This document shows, piece after piece, positions 1 through 11,224 of a stretch of DNA of 64,000 nt (position 1 is its first letter; every line of letters starts with the position of its first letter). Origin of the DNA: Delphinapterus leucas (Eukaryota; Chordata; Mammalia; Artiodactyla; Monodontidae); NCBI RefSeq assembly GCF_002288925.2, contig NW_022097999.1:15660654-15724653 (forward strand). Direction: 5' to 3'. The position numbers were made by a program, and so were the translations under genes. The notes beneath the pieces were generated by a model. That model saw only the letters and a program-made list of their open reading frames with translations. It was not told the DNA's origin and did no database searches.

Positions 1-1
1 A

Positions 2-419
2 AACTTCCTTAACATGGGAAAGAAAATAGTCAACCAATTCCAGGAAGCACAGAGAGTACCATACAGGATAAACCCAAAGAGAAACACGCCAAGACACATA
101 TTAATCAAAATATCAACAATTAAATACAAAGAAAGGAAAAATGTTAAAAGCAGCAAGGGAAAAGCAACAAATAACATGTAAGGGAATCCGCATCAGGTTA
201 ACAGCTGATCTTTCAGCAGAAACTCTGCAAGCCAGGAGGAAGTGGCAAGGCATATTTAAAACAATGAAAGGGAAAAACCTACAACCAAGATTACTCTATC
301 CAACAAGGGTTTCATTCAGATTTGACAGAGAAATCAAAAGCTTTTCAGACAAGCAAAAGCTAAGAGAACTCAGCACCATCACACCAGCTTTACAACAAAT
401 GCTAAAGAAGCTTCTCTAG
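2..419 (+). pseudogene. L1 ORF1 C-terminal remnant (frameshifted)
   Basis: ORF1 of L1 encodes the RNA-binding chaperone of the retrotransposition particle. The visible part is the C-terminal ~139 residues, covering the end of the RNA-recognition fold and the C-terminal domain. Reading starts in frame from base 2 and shifts by one base near 135-141, where the frame containing MLKAAREKQQ (141-419) takes over and runs to the natural stop (LLKKLL-like end at 419). The N-terminal coiled coil lies outside the window. With an internal frameshift it is a pseudogene. Assignment rests on general recognition of the mammalian L1 ORF1 tail and its position directly before ORF2. Confidence 0.9.
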
Positions 420-478
420 GCAGGAAACACAAGAAAAGAAAAAGACCCACAAAAACAAACCCAAAACAATTAGAGAAA

Positions 479-3400
479 ATGGTAATAGGAACATACAAAT
501 TGATAATAACCTTGAATGTAAATGGATTAAATGCCCCAACCAAAAGACACAGACTGGCTGAATGGATACAAAAACAAGACCGATATATATGCTGTCTACA
601 AGAGACACACTTCAGACCTAGGAGCAAATATGACTGAAAGTGAAGGGATGGAAAAAAATATTCCGTGCAAATGGAAATCAAAAGAAAGCTGGAGTAGCAA
701 TACTTGTAGCAGATAAAATAGACTTTAAAATAAAGACTGTTACAAGAGATAAGGAAGGACACTGCATAATGATCGAGAGATCAATCCAAGAAGAAGATAT
801 AACAATTATAAATGTTTATGCACCCAACATAGGAGCACCTCAATACATAAGGCAAATGTTAACAACCATGAAAGGGGAAATCGACAGTAACACAATAACA
901 GTAGGGGACTTTAACACTCCAATTACACCAATGGATAAATCATCCAGGCAGAAAATAAATAAGGAAACACAAGTTTTAAATGACACAGTAGAACAGATGG
1001 ACTTAATCGATATTTATAGGACATTCCATCCAAAAACAACAGAATACACCTTCTTCTCAAGTGCACCCAGAACATTCTCCAGGACAGATCATATCCTGGG
1101 TCATAAAGCAAGTCTCAGAAAATTTAAGAAAATTGAAATCATATCAAGCATCTTTTCTGACCACAACACTATGAGATTGGAAATCAATGACAGGAAAAAA
1201 AATGTAAAAACCACAAATACATGGAGGCTAAACAGTGCACTACTAAATAACCAAGAGATCACTGAAGAAATCAAAGAAGAAATAAAAAAATACATAGAAA
1301 CAAATGACAATGAAAACACAATGACCCAAAACCTATGGGACGCAGCAAAAGCAGTTCTGAGAGGTAAGTTTATAGCAATTCAATCTCACCTCAAGAAACA
1401 AGAAAAATCTCCAATAAACAATCTAACTCTACACCTAAAGCAACTAGAGAAAGAAGAACAAAGAAAACCCAAAGTCAGTAGAAGGAAACAAATCATAAAG
1501 ATCAGAGCAGAAATAAATGAAATAGAAACAAAGAAAACAATAGCAGAGATCAATAAAACTAAAAGCTGGTTATTTGAGAAGATAAACAAAACTGATAATC
1601 CCTTACCCAGACTCATCAAGAAGAAAAGAGAGAGGACGCAAATCAATAAAATTAGAAATGAAAAAGGGGAAATCACAACTGACACCACAGAAATACAAAG
1701 GATTATAAGAGACTACTACAAACAACTATATGCCAATAAAATGGACGACCATGAAGAAATGGACAAATTCTTGGGAAGGTACAATTTTCCAAGACTGAAC
1801 CGGGAAGAATTAGAAAGTATAAACAGACCTGTCACAAGTAATGACATTGAAACTGTAATTAAAAATCTTCCAACAAACAGAAGTCCAGGACCAGATGGCT
1901 TCACAGGCAAATTCTATCAAACATTTAGAGAACTAACACCTATCCTTCTCAAACTCTTCCAAAAAATTGCAGAGGGAGAAACACACCCAACTTCATTCTA
2001 CAAAGCCACCATCACCCTGATACCAAAACCAGAAAAAGATATCACAGAAAAGAAAATTATAGACCAATATCACTGATGAACATAGATGCAAAAATCCTGA
2101 ACAAAATACTAGCAAGCAGAATCCAACAGCACATTAAAAGGATCATACACCATGATCAAGTGGGATTTACCCCAGGAATGCAAGGATTCTTCAATATACA
2201 CAAATCAATCAATGTGATACATCATATTAACAAATTAAGGAATAAAAACCATATGATCATCTCAACAGATGCAGAAAAATATTTGGACAAAATTCAACTC
2301 CCATTTATGATAAAACTCTCCAGAAAATGGGCATAGAGGGAACCTACCTCAACATAATAAAGGCCATATATGACAAACCCACAGCAAACATCATTCTCAA
2401 TGGTGAAAAACTGAAAGCATTTCCACCAAGATCAGGAACAAGACAAGGATGTCCACTCTCGCCACTCTTATTCAACATAGTTTTGGAAGTCCTAGCCCCG
2501 GCAATCAGTGAAGAAAAAGAAATAAAAGGAATACAAATTGGAAAAGAAGAAGTAAAACTGCCACTGTTTGCAGATGACATGATATTATACATAGAAAATC
2601 CTAAAGGTGCCACCAGAAAACTACTAGAACTAATCAATGAATGAATTGATGAACTAATGAATTTGGTAAGGCTGCAAGATACAAAATTAATGCACAGAAA
2701 TCTCTGGCATTCCTATACACTAACAATGAAATATCAGAAAGAGAAATTAAGGAAACAATCCCCTTTACCATGGCAACAAAAAGAATAAAATACCTAGGAA
2801 TAAACCTACATAAGGAGGCGAAAGACTTGTACTCAGGAAACTATAAAACACTGATGAAAGAAATCAAAGATGACATAAACAGTTGGAGAGATATATCATG
2901 TTCTTGGAATGGAAGAATCAATATTGTGAAAATGACTATACTACCCAAAGCAAAAATCTACAGATTCAATGCAATCCCTATCAAATTACCAATGGCATTC
3001 TTCACAGACTTAGAACAAAAAATTTTACAATTTGTGTGAAAACACAAAAGACCTTGAATAGCTGAAGGACTCTTGAGAAAGAAAAACGGAGCTGGAGGAA
3101 TCAGGCTCCCTGACTTCAAACTATACTACAAAGCTACAGTAATCAAGACAGTATGGTACTGGCACAAAAACAGAAATGTAGATCAGTGGTACAGGTTAGA
3201 AAGCCCAGAGGTAAACCCATGCACATATGGGCACCTAATTTATGACAAAGGAGGCAAGAACATACAATGGAGAAAAGACAGCCTTGTCAATAAGTGGTGC
3301 TAGGAAAACTCGACAGCTACATTGTAAAAGAATGAAAATAGAACACTACCTAACACCATACACAAAAATAAACTCCAAATGGATTGAAGACCTAAATGTA

Positions 3401-4320
3401 AGACCAGACACTATAAAACTCTTAGAGGAAAACATAGGAAAAATACTCTTTGACATAAACCACAGCAAGATCTTTTTTGACCCACCTCCTAGAGTAACGG
3501 AAATAAAAACAAAAATTAAAAAATGGGACCTAATGAAACTGAAAAGCTTTTGTACAGCAAAGGAAACCCTAAACAAGATGAAAAGAGAACCCTCAGAATG
3601 GGAGAAAATATTTGCAAATGAAACAACAGACAAAGGATTAATCTCCAAAATATACAAACAGCTCATGGAGCTCAATATAAAAAAAACAAACAATTCAATT
3701 TAAAAATGGGCAGAAGACCTAAATAGACATTTCACCAAAGACGACATACAGATGGCCAAGGGGCACATGAAAAGATGCTCAACATCACTAATTATTAGAG
3801 AAATGCAAATCAAAACTACCATGAGGTATCACCTGACACCAGTCAGAATGGCCATTATCAAAAAATCTAGAAACAATAAATGCTGGAAAGAGTGTGGTGA
3901 AAAGGAAACTCTCCTGCACTGTTGGTGGGAATATAAATTGATACAACCACTATGGAGAACAAACAGTATGGAGGCTCCTTAAAAAACTAAAAATAGAACT
4001 ACCATATGACCCAGCAGTCCCACTACTGGGCATATACCCTGAGAAAACCATAATTCAAAAAAGAGACTTGTACCACAATGTTCATTGCAGTTCTATTTAC
4101 AATAGCCAGGACATGGAACCAACCTAAATGTCCATTGACAGATGAATGGATAAGGAAGATGTGGCACATATATACAATGGAATATTACTCAGCCATAAAA
4201 AGAAATGAAATTGAGCTATTTGTAGTGAGGTGGATGGACCTACAGCCTGTCATACAGAGTGACGTAAGTCAGAAAGAGAAAAACAAATACCATATGCTAA
4301 CACATATATATGGAATCTAA
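479..4320 (+). pseudogene. L1 ORF2 (endonuclease-reverse transcriptase) pseudogene
   Basis: ORF2 of L1 nicks genomic DNA and reverse-transcribes L1 or SINE RNA at the nick. The start is ATG at 479 (MVIGTYKLIITLNVNG, carrying the conserved Asn of the endonuclease), followed by the QETH motif near 590-605. A stop at 635-637 ends that frame; the rest of the endonuclease continues in another frame from 640 with GDFNT (near 905) and SDHN (near 1160), so the catalytic motifs are all recognisable. Further breaks occur near 2050-2076, 2320-2335, 2642-2770, 3037-3073, 3303 and 3703-3752. The reverse transcriptase FADD motif is intact at 2567-2578. In the C-terminal cysteine-rich segment (near 3880-3940) the pattern CX3C...HCWWEY has Tyr where the last Cys is expected. 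The natural stop is at 4318-4320 after LTHIYGI. The copy is inactive. Confidence 0.93.
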
Positions 4321-4678
4321 AAAAAAAAATGTTACTGATGAACCTAGTGGTGGGGCAGGAATAACAACATAGACATAGAGAATGAACCTGAGGACACGGA
4401 GGGGGAGGGGGAAGCTGGGGTGAAGTGAGAGTAGCATGACATATATACACTACTGAATGTAAACTAGTCAGCTAGTGAGAAGCAGCAGCATGGCACAGGG
4501 AGATAGGCTCAGTGCTTTGCGATGAGGGTGGGATAGGGATGATGGGAGGGAGGCTCAAGAGGGAGGGGATATGGGGACATGTGTATGCACATGGCTGATT
4601 CACTTTGTTGTACAACAGAAACTAACACAGTGTTTTGAAGCAATTATACTCCAATAAAGATCTATTAAAAAAAAAAAC
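4321..4678 (+). other. L1 3' UTR and poly-A
   Basis: Contains a short A run, then a G-rich polypurine tract at about 4395-4420 (GGAGGGGGAGGGGGAAG), a usual feature of L1 3' UTRs and able in principle to form a G-quadruplex. It ends with TACTCCAATAAAGATCTATT and A11, the common 3' terminus of cetartiodactyl L1s. The same terminus recurs in the tiny L1 copy at 16737. Confidence 0.9.
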
Positions 4679-5269
4679 CACCAAATAGCACTCATAGTCT
4701 AAATAAATAAATAAATACATCACAATTCCCTTAAGTTCACCCAAATCATCTCCTGTATCACTAATAATTTGTCCCCCACCCTCAGGCCAGCACCAATCTG
4801 GACCAGTCTTGTAGTCTAGAAGCACCAGTCAATTCCAAGCGGGCCTGCGTCTGCATAGGCACTTGCCCAAACGAACTACTAATCTGACTCCAAAACTCTA
4901 TGGTAGCCGCTGGAGCTTGACTGAAGCTTCTGCAGGGGCTCAGGGGAGGGGAAGCGCATGCAGTGAAACTTACTCGAAATCCTCCATTCCCACCTGGCCC
5001 TCCCCCTGGTCCCACTTCCTGGCAGGTGTCAAATGTCTTCCTCAATTCCACCCAGTCCCCAAAAATAAGCCTCATTTTTCTTTTTAATTAAAGTTTTTGC
5101 AATCTCTCAGCCACACAGCTGCCCCTGGACAGAGCATTTTGATCCAGCTTTCCAGTCACCCGCCTCTGTCACAGCCTCACATGTGTGGGAACCCAGAGAC
5201 AGAGACCCCTACTTGGAAGGTAAGAAAAGAAGGGAGGATGGCAAAACTCTTCTTTATTTTCAAATCCTT
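4679..5269. other. Unique intergenic DNA
   Basis: A short (AAAT)n run at about 4698-4716 lies just after the L1. The rest is unique sequence with no recognisable repeat or exon. Confidence 0.6.
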
Positions 5270-5395
5270 GTCACTCAGGAGACTGAGGCCCAGAGAAGGT
5301 AACAGAGCAGCCCCAAGGTCAGCCTTAAACCGATGGCAAACCTGGGGCTGGAACCCTGGTGGCCAAATTCCAAGTCCATTTTCCCCAGTGGAGGC
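5270..5395 (-). mobile_element. MIR SINE fragment
   Basis: Shows the MIR core in reverse: GACTGAGGCCCAGAGAAGGT followed by CAAGGTCA and GCTGGAACCCTGGT, matching the reversed 'cctcagtttcc ... gtgaccttg ... gggttc' order of this ancient tRNA-derived SINE. It is diverged. Confidence 0.7.
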
Positions 5396-5894
5396 ACTGA
5401 GCCCGGTCCCAGGCATGGCAGCAGAGAGAACCCAGGCCTTTCTCTCTAGGAAATGAAATGACCTCCTTTCTTTCCCCCCCACCCCAGTCCCTGCCTGAGC
5501 CCCACTCTAAGCCCCCCACCATAAGAAACAGGATTTACAAGCCAGCTGCTATAATCCCTTTAAAATGAGGTTTGGGGACTATAGGGACTCTTGGGGCATT
5601 TAATTTTTTCAAAACAATATTCCTGGCTCAAAAGCTAAGATTTCACCGTTCTCAGGGGAGTCAAGACAAAGATGGGCCAGGGTGGCCAGGGCCCCAGAGT
5701 CCCTTCAGGGGCGAGAGGACACCCCCTGAGTTTCTCCCGGGGCTCCCAGTGCAGGCTAAGTAGGAAGAGGTGCTATTGCTATGTGGGAATCCAGACATCT
5801 CTTTCCAGTGCCTGCCAGCAGGCACTGGAACAATTGCAACAATATCTCCGCCACCCCAAAAAAGCTCTCCCTTCCATGCTTAAAAATGAACTTC
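5396..5894. other. Unique intergenic DNA
   Basis: No repeat or exon recognised. A 9-10 base inverted pair, CCAGTGCCTGCCAGCAGGCACTGG, near 5806-5829 forms a small perfect hairpin. Confidence 0.5.
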
Positions 5895-6110
5895 GGGCTT
5901 CCCTGGTGGCACAGTGGTTGAGAGTCCGCCTGCCGATGCAGGGGACACGGGTTCGTGCCCCGGTCCGGGAAGATCCCACATGCCGCGGAGCGGCTGGGCC
6001 CGTGAGCCATGGCCGCTGAGCCTGCGCGTCCAGAGCCTGTGCTCCGCAACGGGAGAGGCCGCAACAGTGAGAGGCCCACGTACCGCAAAAAAAAAAAAAA
6101 AAAAAAAAAA
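5895..6110 (+). mobile_element. CHR-type tRNA-derived SINE
   Basis: Starts GGGCTTCCCTGGTGGCACAG and carries a pol III A-box-like (GGCACAGTGGTTGAG) and a B-box-like (GGGTTCGTGCCC) segment. It ends with GCCCACGTACCGC and A24 (6087-6110). Flanking AAAATGAACTTC (about 5884-5894) and AAAATGAAGCTTC (about 6107-6119) are an imperfect target-site duplication. The retained CpGs and long poly-A indicate a young insertion. Confidence 0.96.
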
Positions 6111-6467
6111 TGAAGCTTCAAATGCACAGCTCACATACAGAAATTAGTTCTAAGGTGTTATAACCGACAGCTCATCCCTCCTGACAGAGTCAGTCTTGAT
6201 GGAGCAAGGGAGGCATGAGACCCCCCAAAGATGGAAAATGATGGAAATAGGAATGACAAGGAGATGGGCAGAGATGGAGAGGGAGGAGAGGGGGTGGGTA
6301 AGGCTGCCTAAGAGAAATACTGTGAAGTGCCCCCTCCGCAGGACTTGAAGACCCTGGCTCTCGTGGCTTGTGACCTGGGGCGAGTCACTTCAGCTGAGCA
6401 GTATTTTGGGAACCAGGCCTCTGCCTGCCAAGCCATCCCACTGGATAGCTATTATAGTGAACAACTT
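6111..6467. other. Unique DNA with purine-rich tract
   Basis: Purine-rich at about 6225-6300. A weak MIR-like piece (GACCTGGGGCGAGTCACTTC) may lie at 6340-6395. Nothing else is recognised. Confidence 0.4.
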
Positions 6468-6570
6468 AGAATGACCAGCTCACTCCAGTTTGCCTAGGAC
6501 TTTCCTGGTTGTAGTGCATCCCAGGGCAGCCCCTTAGTCCCACGCAAACAGGATGAGTTGGTCGTCCTGA
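6468..6570. mobile_element. Short palindromic DNA-transposon fossil
   Basis: Imperfect terminal inverted repeats are visible: AATGACCAGCTCACTCCAGT on the left and GATGAGTTGGTCGTCC on the right, about 24 bases with a few mismatches. The interior is short. This layout fits an old non-autonomous cut-and-paste element; the exact family was not determined. Confidence 0.55.
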
Positions 6571-6794
6571 GCCACACCCACCTCCATTCTGGCCCTGCCC
6601 CCCTTTCCCAGCTGGCCTGATGAGCCCTCACACAGCTCACCCCATCCTCTGCATGGCTGATTCAGCAGGTTTGGGGTGAAACTCAGGGCTGTGCATTTTC
6701 ATCCAGCTCCCCTGCCAGGGATTCTTCTCCCCTACCAGGAATTCAACTGGGGAAACACTAATTTAAAGGAGCCTCTAGCAAAACACTGAAAAAA

Positions 6795-7000
6795 TGCTGC
6801 CATTTGCTGAGCAATGGCGCGTGCCCAGCACCAGCCAGGCTGAGTGCTGTTCTCCTCTGTGCCCCCCTGTGAGGTAGGTGTGGTTATCCCTATTTTACAG
6901 ATGGGAAAACTGAGGCTCTGAGAGGTTAAGTGACCTGCCCAAGGTCACAGGGCTAGGAAGTGGTGTTTCCTCCCAGGTCTTTCTCATTCTGGAACCCACG
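6795..7000 (-). mobile_element. MIR SINE
   Basis: Reads CCTGTGAGGTAGGTGTGGTT, then ATTTTACAGATGGGAAAACT, GAGGCTCTGAGAGGTTAAGT and CCCAAGGTCACAGGGCTA: the MIR core and 3' region in reverse, with good retention. Confidence 0.88.
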
Positions 7001-7027
7001 TTCTTGTTTTCAGGGTATAAAGTAAAG

Positions 7028-7236
7028 CAGGGATTGGCAAACTTTTTTCTGTAAATATTTTTCAGTTTTGTGGGCCGTCAGACCTCTGTTGTAACTACTC
7101 CTCCCTGGTTATCGTGTGAAAGCAACCATGGACAATACATACTGGAGTGGATGTGGCCATGTTCCAATAAAACTTTATTTATAAAAATAGGCATCAGGTG
7201 GGATTTGGCCCCCAGGCCGTAGTTTGCTGAGCCCTG
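7028..7236 (+). mobile_element. hAT-type DNA transposon fossil (MER58-like)
   Basis: About 209 bases bounded by inverted ends CAGGGATTGGCAAACT and AGTTTGCTGAGCCCTG. The interior has GTGGGCCGTCAGACCTCTGT and the segment TTCCAATAAAACTTTATTTA. I recall this as the MER58 group of non-autonomous hAT-Charlie elements; the inverted ends are seen directly, the family name is from memory. Confidence 0.8.
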
Positions 7237-8279
7237 GGGAAAGCACGCTCACAAGCTTGTCCACACCATCACCCACCACAGACACTCCTGAGAACAAGAA
7301 CAGGAAGACAAATCCAGGTTGTCTCGCGGATCCCAGACCTGCCCAGGTGGCCACAGCTGCCAACCCCCACCCCCCCCACCCCACTTTCTCCCCGTGGCCC
7401 TGGAGGTTTCCTTCTCTGAAGTGTTTAGACCCAGCCCCTGGGGGCAGACAGGCGCATATGCTTGTCTTTCTGCTGGGCCCACCTCACTAGAGGATCAGGC
7501 TGTCCTGAGGTCAAAGATAGCTCTCTTAGCCTCCTGGAGTCCCCTGCACTCTGCCCCCAACGCACCCCAAACCCTGAAGGACTGGATTCTGGGACAGAGT
7601 CAGCCCAAAGACGCAAAAACTCAGGGCACAGTAAACCCCACTAAGGCCACAGTCACTACCTGCAGGGGAGGTCGGCGGGAGCTTTTCTGGCCGTCACCAT
7701 CTAGAGGCAGAAGGTTGAGCGTCCGGAGCCCACTGCCTCCCCCGTTTATAGCCCAGGCTGCGGCCGCTGATGGTCTGATGGCCAAGAAGCTGTGACACAG
7801 TCCATGTAAGGTTCCAAGCGGGGGACCTTTCAACATCACTGTCCCCTCTAACCGCCTGCTAATGTGCACCCGGGGTGGCGGGGTGCGGCAGCTTCAATCG
7901 GCCTGCTTAGTCCGGGGCTCACACTCCCCCTCCCGGGGGCGGAGCAGGCACGGAGCTGCTGGAGGGCTATTTGCCCTCAGGTCCCGGGCCCACCTGGGAA
8001 GACTCCCTTCTCCTCCCAGGACTCATTGCCCACCTCCCTTTCATCTGCAAGGCATCCTGTGGCCTGCCCCGTGGGCACCGATGCCAACCCCCAGCAGACA
8101 CTGGGGCCCGAGGAGAGCATTCATCACACTGCCACCCACTGCACCCACACGCTGCTCGCACCCCTCTGAAGAGGCCTCACCGAAAAGGCCGGTGGAGGCG
8201 AGGAGTTGAGGTGCCAGAGGCTGCTGGGTCCTGGCGGGGCACACATGCATCCGCGTCCCTGCGAGAGCCGCGTGTGTCG
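7237..8279. other. GC-rich unique DNA, no gene supported
   Basis: Several overlapping open frames on both strands compete and none has a domain, a signal peptide or convincing splice sites, so they look like chance ORFs of GC-rich DNA. Confidence 0.5.
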
Positions 8280-8508
8280 GTTGCGCCATCTGCGTGTCCA
8301 GGTGTGTGAACACATGTGCCTACGTGTGTGGTGTGTGTGTGGGGACGTTATGTGTGGGGACGTCCATGTCCGCTGGGTGTGTGAACCAGCTCCTGGGGCC
8401 TGTGCGACAATACATGTTGCATATGGGGTGTGTAGGGGCCACATGCACCTGTGTGCATCTAGATATGTCTGAGCATCTCAGCTGGGTGCGTCTGCATATG
8501 AATGTGTT

Positions 8509-8545
<37 letters not shown>
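8280..8545 (+). repeat. TG-rich region with (GT)n microsatellite
   Basis: Degenerate TGTG/CATG sequence from about 8280, ending in a nearly pure (GT)17 run at 8511-8545. Alternating purine-pyrimidine sequence of this kind can adopt Z-DNA and is usually length-polymorphic. Confidence 0.9.
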
Positions 8546-8546
<1 letters not shown>

Positions 8547-8759
8547 CAGAGAGAGGTAGACCCCTGTGTTCACGCTCAAAGAAGCTCTGGCTTTAAAATA
8601 ATTAAGTTCTGACTCAATTACCCACAGGCATCCAGTCTTATCTTGAAAATTCCTGGCTCATTCACAAATACGGTAGGAGAGCATCGTTTCAGTCATAGCT
8701 TTTTCAAGTACTTTACATGGTGCCTTATTTCACCCCCCAAATGTGCTATGAGTTCAGTG

Positions 8760-9270
8760 ATTGAATTCATGGCCCCAAGTAACGACCTGCCCTTTGCAAT
8801 ATAACTTTGTTTCAATTCCCATGCAGAGGTGGAGTCTATTTCACCTCCCCTTCATGTGGGCTAGTCTGGGACTCTTGCCTTGGCCAGTAGAATGGGGTGG
8901 AAGTGATGGAGTGCTAGCTCTACACCTAGGCCTCTGGAGGCCTGGCAGCTTCCACTCACTTGCATGGAACTGTCGCAGCGCTGTGAAGAAGCCTGGGCCA
9001 GCCAGCTGGGGGATGGAGACATAGCTCTGCATGTGTGGTGTGCCAGGTGGCCTGTGTAGCATCTTCATATACGTGTGCCTGTAGTGACGTACCTGAAGGC
9101 AGCTGGGACCATTCCAGACCTGCCCATAGTCAGCTGACACCCAAGGACGTGAGGACCCAGCAGAGACGAGCAGAGCTGCCTGCTCAGCCCACAGCTGCCT
9201 GCCCCCCAGAATGCAGACTCATGAGCAGGAATCGATGCTCGTTGTCTTCAGCTGCTCGGCTGTGAAGTGG
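8760..9270 (+). mobile_element. Ancient interspersed repeat, family uncertain
   Basis: Carries pieces common to a medium-copy mammalian repeat: GGGACTCTTGCCTTGGCCAG, GGCCTGGCAGCTTCCACTC, GTGAAGAAGCCTGGGCCAGC, and a tail like GTTGTCTTCAGCTGCTCGG. It is diverged. It may be a MaLR/LTR-class remnant; I could not fix the family by eye. Confidence 0.45.
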
Positions 9271-9271
9271 T

Positions 9272-9425
9272 AGCTCCTGAGGAGGCAGGTATCATTATTC
9301 TTCCCATTTCACAGATGAGAAAATTAAGAATAAGTAAAAACTTCCCAGGTTCTCATGGCTTAAATGTAAACAGAGGTAGGATTCAAACCCACCTAGTCTG
9401 GCCCCAGGGTTCAGGAGGGTCTTAG
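9272..9425 (-). mobile_element. MIR SINE
   Basis: GGTATCATTATTCTTCCCAT, TTCACAGATGAGAAAATTAA and GTAGGATTCAAACCCA give the reversed MIR order. Confidence 0.82.
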
Positions 9426-9429
9426 CCAG

Positions 9430-10010
9430 CCCAGGTTGCCAAATAAAACAGCACAGACTGGTAGGACTTAAACAACAGAACTTGATTTTCTCACAGTTCT
9501 GGATGCTAGAAGTTCAAGATCAAAGTGCCATCAGGGTTGGCTTCGGGTGAGGCTTTCTCCTGGGCTTGTGGACACCACCTTCTCACTCTGTCCTCTCACA
9601 GTCTTTGAGCATGTGGAAGAGATCTCTGGTGTCTCCTCCTCTTCTTAAAAGTTCACGAGGGCTTCCCTGGTGGTGCAGTGGTTGAGAGTCCACCTGCCGA
9701 TGCAGGGGACACGGGTTCGTGCCCCGGTCTGGGAGGATCCCACATGCCGCGGAGCGGCTGGGCCCGTGAGCCATGGCCACTGAGCCTGCGCGTCCGGAGC
9801 CTGTGCTCCGCAACGGGAGAGGCCACAACAGTGAGAGGCCCGCGTACTGAAAAAAAAAAAAGGACACAAACCCTATGGGAGTAGGGCCCCACATTTATAA
9901 CCTCATTTAACCTTAAGGCTTCGTCTCCAAATTCAGTCACCTTGGAAGTTAGGGCTTCGACATATGAATTTGGGGGTGGGTGGGGTACAATTCAGTCCAG
10001 AGCAAGGAGT
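9430..10010 (-). mobile_element. MaLR-type LTR (MST/MLT1-like), split by a SINE
   Basis: Reverse-strand solo LTR of the mammalian apparent LTR retrotransposon group. Left part: AACTTGATTTTCTCACAGTT, CTGGATGCTAGAAGTTCAAG. Right part after the SINE: CATTTATAACCTCATTTAAC and GACATATGAATTTGGGG with CAATTCAGTCC at the end. No internal gag/pol sequence is present. The CHR SINE at 9659-9861 interrupts it, so the LTR is the older element. Confidence 0.78.
9659..9861 (+). mobile_element. CHR-type tRNA-derived SINE, nested in LTR
   Basis: Starts GGGCTTCCCTGGTGGTGCAG and ends with CGCGTACTG plus A12. Nearly identical in sequence to the copies at 29482 and 39691. Left flank AAAAGTTCAC and right flank AAAAGGACAC are a plausible, worn target-site duplication. 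Confidence 0.96.
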
Positions 10011-11224
10011 GAACCTCTTTACCCAGCCACCTTCACAGCCACAGTGCAAGCCACAAGTAGGAATGATGACCTACATCTTACAAGGAACCTGAAGGCCCTA
10101 GAACTCAGCTCTGGGCCGCCGTGCGGGTGAGGAACACAGCGAGGATACGGCTCAGGCTGTGTGCTCACAGCGGCCACGCCAGTCCCAGCGTACAACATCC
10201 CTCTTCTGGTTCTCCTCGGGCAGAGAAGTCCTGAAGGACTAGGGGCTGCATCTCTGCACCCTCCGTCCTTGTGTTCTTGTGCCTGGCAGGAGCCTGGCCC
10301 GGGGTGGAAGCTTTGATCCAGAATCTGCACCCTTCCCAGCCTTTCCCGGGGCATGTGCTACACTATTTCCCCAGATGAATTAAGTCCCAGTTGCCCATGG
10401 TAATCAACTTGATAAGTCACCCTTTACCGGCTTCCTCCCCTTCCCTCTCTCAATTCCCCACTCCTCTGCTGGTGTTTCCTGGGATCACCCCGTGCATCAA
10501 CTACTTGCAGTGGACACCTCACCTCTGGGTCAGGTTCTGGAAGAACCTATACTTAGAGACCTCCAGAAAGGACATCTTTTCTCCCCTGAGAGCCTGGCAG
10601 GAACTGGTCCAGACCCTCATGTCTGAGCTGATTCAAAGAATCCCAAGGCAGCATCCTCTAGAAGCTCCAGAGAGATTTACTTCTGCTCACCCCCTTGACC
10701 AAGGCTGGAGACCCCCAAGCTGGGGGCAGCTTCATCTTGAGCCGGGGTCATTTCTCACATTGGGATATCCCACAAGAGGTCACACTTGTGGCCAGAGCAT
10801 AGCTGGGAACAAGCATGACCCAGTTGACCGTGCCAGAGGCCTCGCTTCCTAAGACTTTCCTTTGCGTGTTGAGTGGCTCATACACAGGCCTGTAAACAAG
10901 GCCACATCCGGACCAGCGCCTCTCTTGACCTGCCAGGTCCTGCCAGACAACGGGGCCCAGGGTTTCTCTCCCTGAAGGGAAAAGGAAAGTTCCAATGTTC
11001 TCTTGCTCTTCTCTCTCTCTGGGCCCTCCAGGGCCTTTCTGACCATTACCCAACAGATAAGGACTTTCTTACCTCAGAAATGCCCTCAAAATCAGCAAAA
11101 CGCTAAGAATGTGCTGACCCCGAGCCCGCGCTGCTGGGCCCAGACCTCAGCAGGGGCTGCTCCCGGGAGCATCTCCTTTCTGTGGTGGCTGGATTTTCCC
11201 AGCCCTGCCAGGGATGGCCAGTAG
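10011..11224. other. Unique DNA, no gene supported
   Basis: About 1.2 kb without a clear repeat. A part near 10380-10560 (ATCACCCCGTGCATCAACTA) may be an old repeat tail but I cannot assign it. ORFs here are short and unsupported. Confidence 0.4.

Larger units (their letters stand above)
1..4678 (+). mobile_element. LINE-1 retrotransposon, 5' end outside window
   Basis: The segment has the order expected of the 3' two thirds of a mammalian L1: the C-terminal part of ORF1, a short inter-ORF spacer (420-478), ORF2 (479-4320), a 3' UTR with a G-rich polypurine tract, a terminal AATAAAGA-type end near 4655 and a poly-A run (about 4667-4678). It is a dead copy: reading is broken by several single-base frameshifts and stops, so it is not expected to move or to make its own proteins. 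The degree of decay points to an insertion older than the CHR SINEs nearby. Because the 5' end is outside the window I cannot say whether it is full length, nor find its target-site duplication. Confidence 0.97.

Noticed and set aside
5756..6147. ORFs through CHR SINEs (also at 9583-9940, 15609-15840, 29456-29965, 39648-39931)
   Set aside because: They recur at each SINE copy in both strands because the SINE itself is open; not host genes.
7170..7190. AATAAA at 7166-7171 and others as gene polyadenylation sites
   Set aside because: It is part of the MER58-like element; other AATAAA words are in L1, L2 or LTR tails.
9678..9884. A functional tRNA gene from the A-box/B-box words in CHR SINEs
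   Set aside because: The boxes belong to a tRNA-derived SINE head; no cloverleaf with intact anticodon arm is seen.
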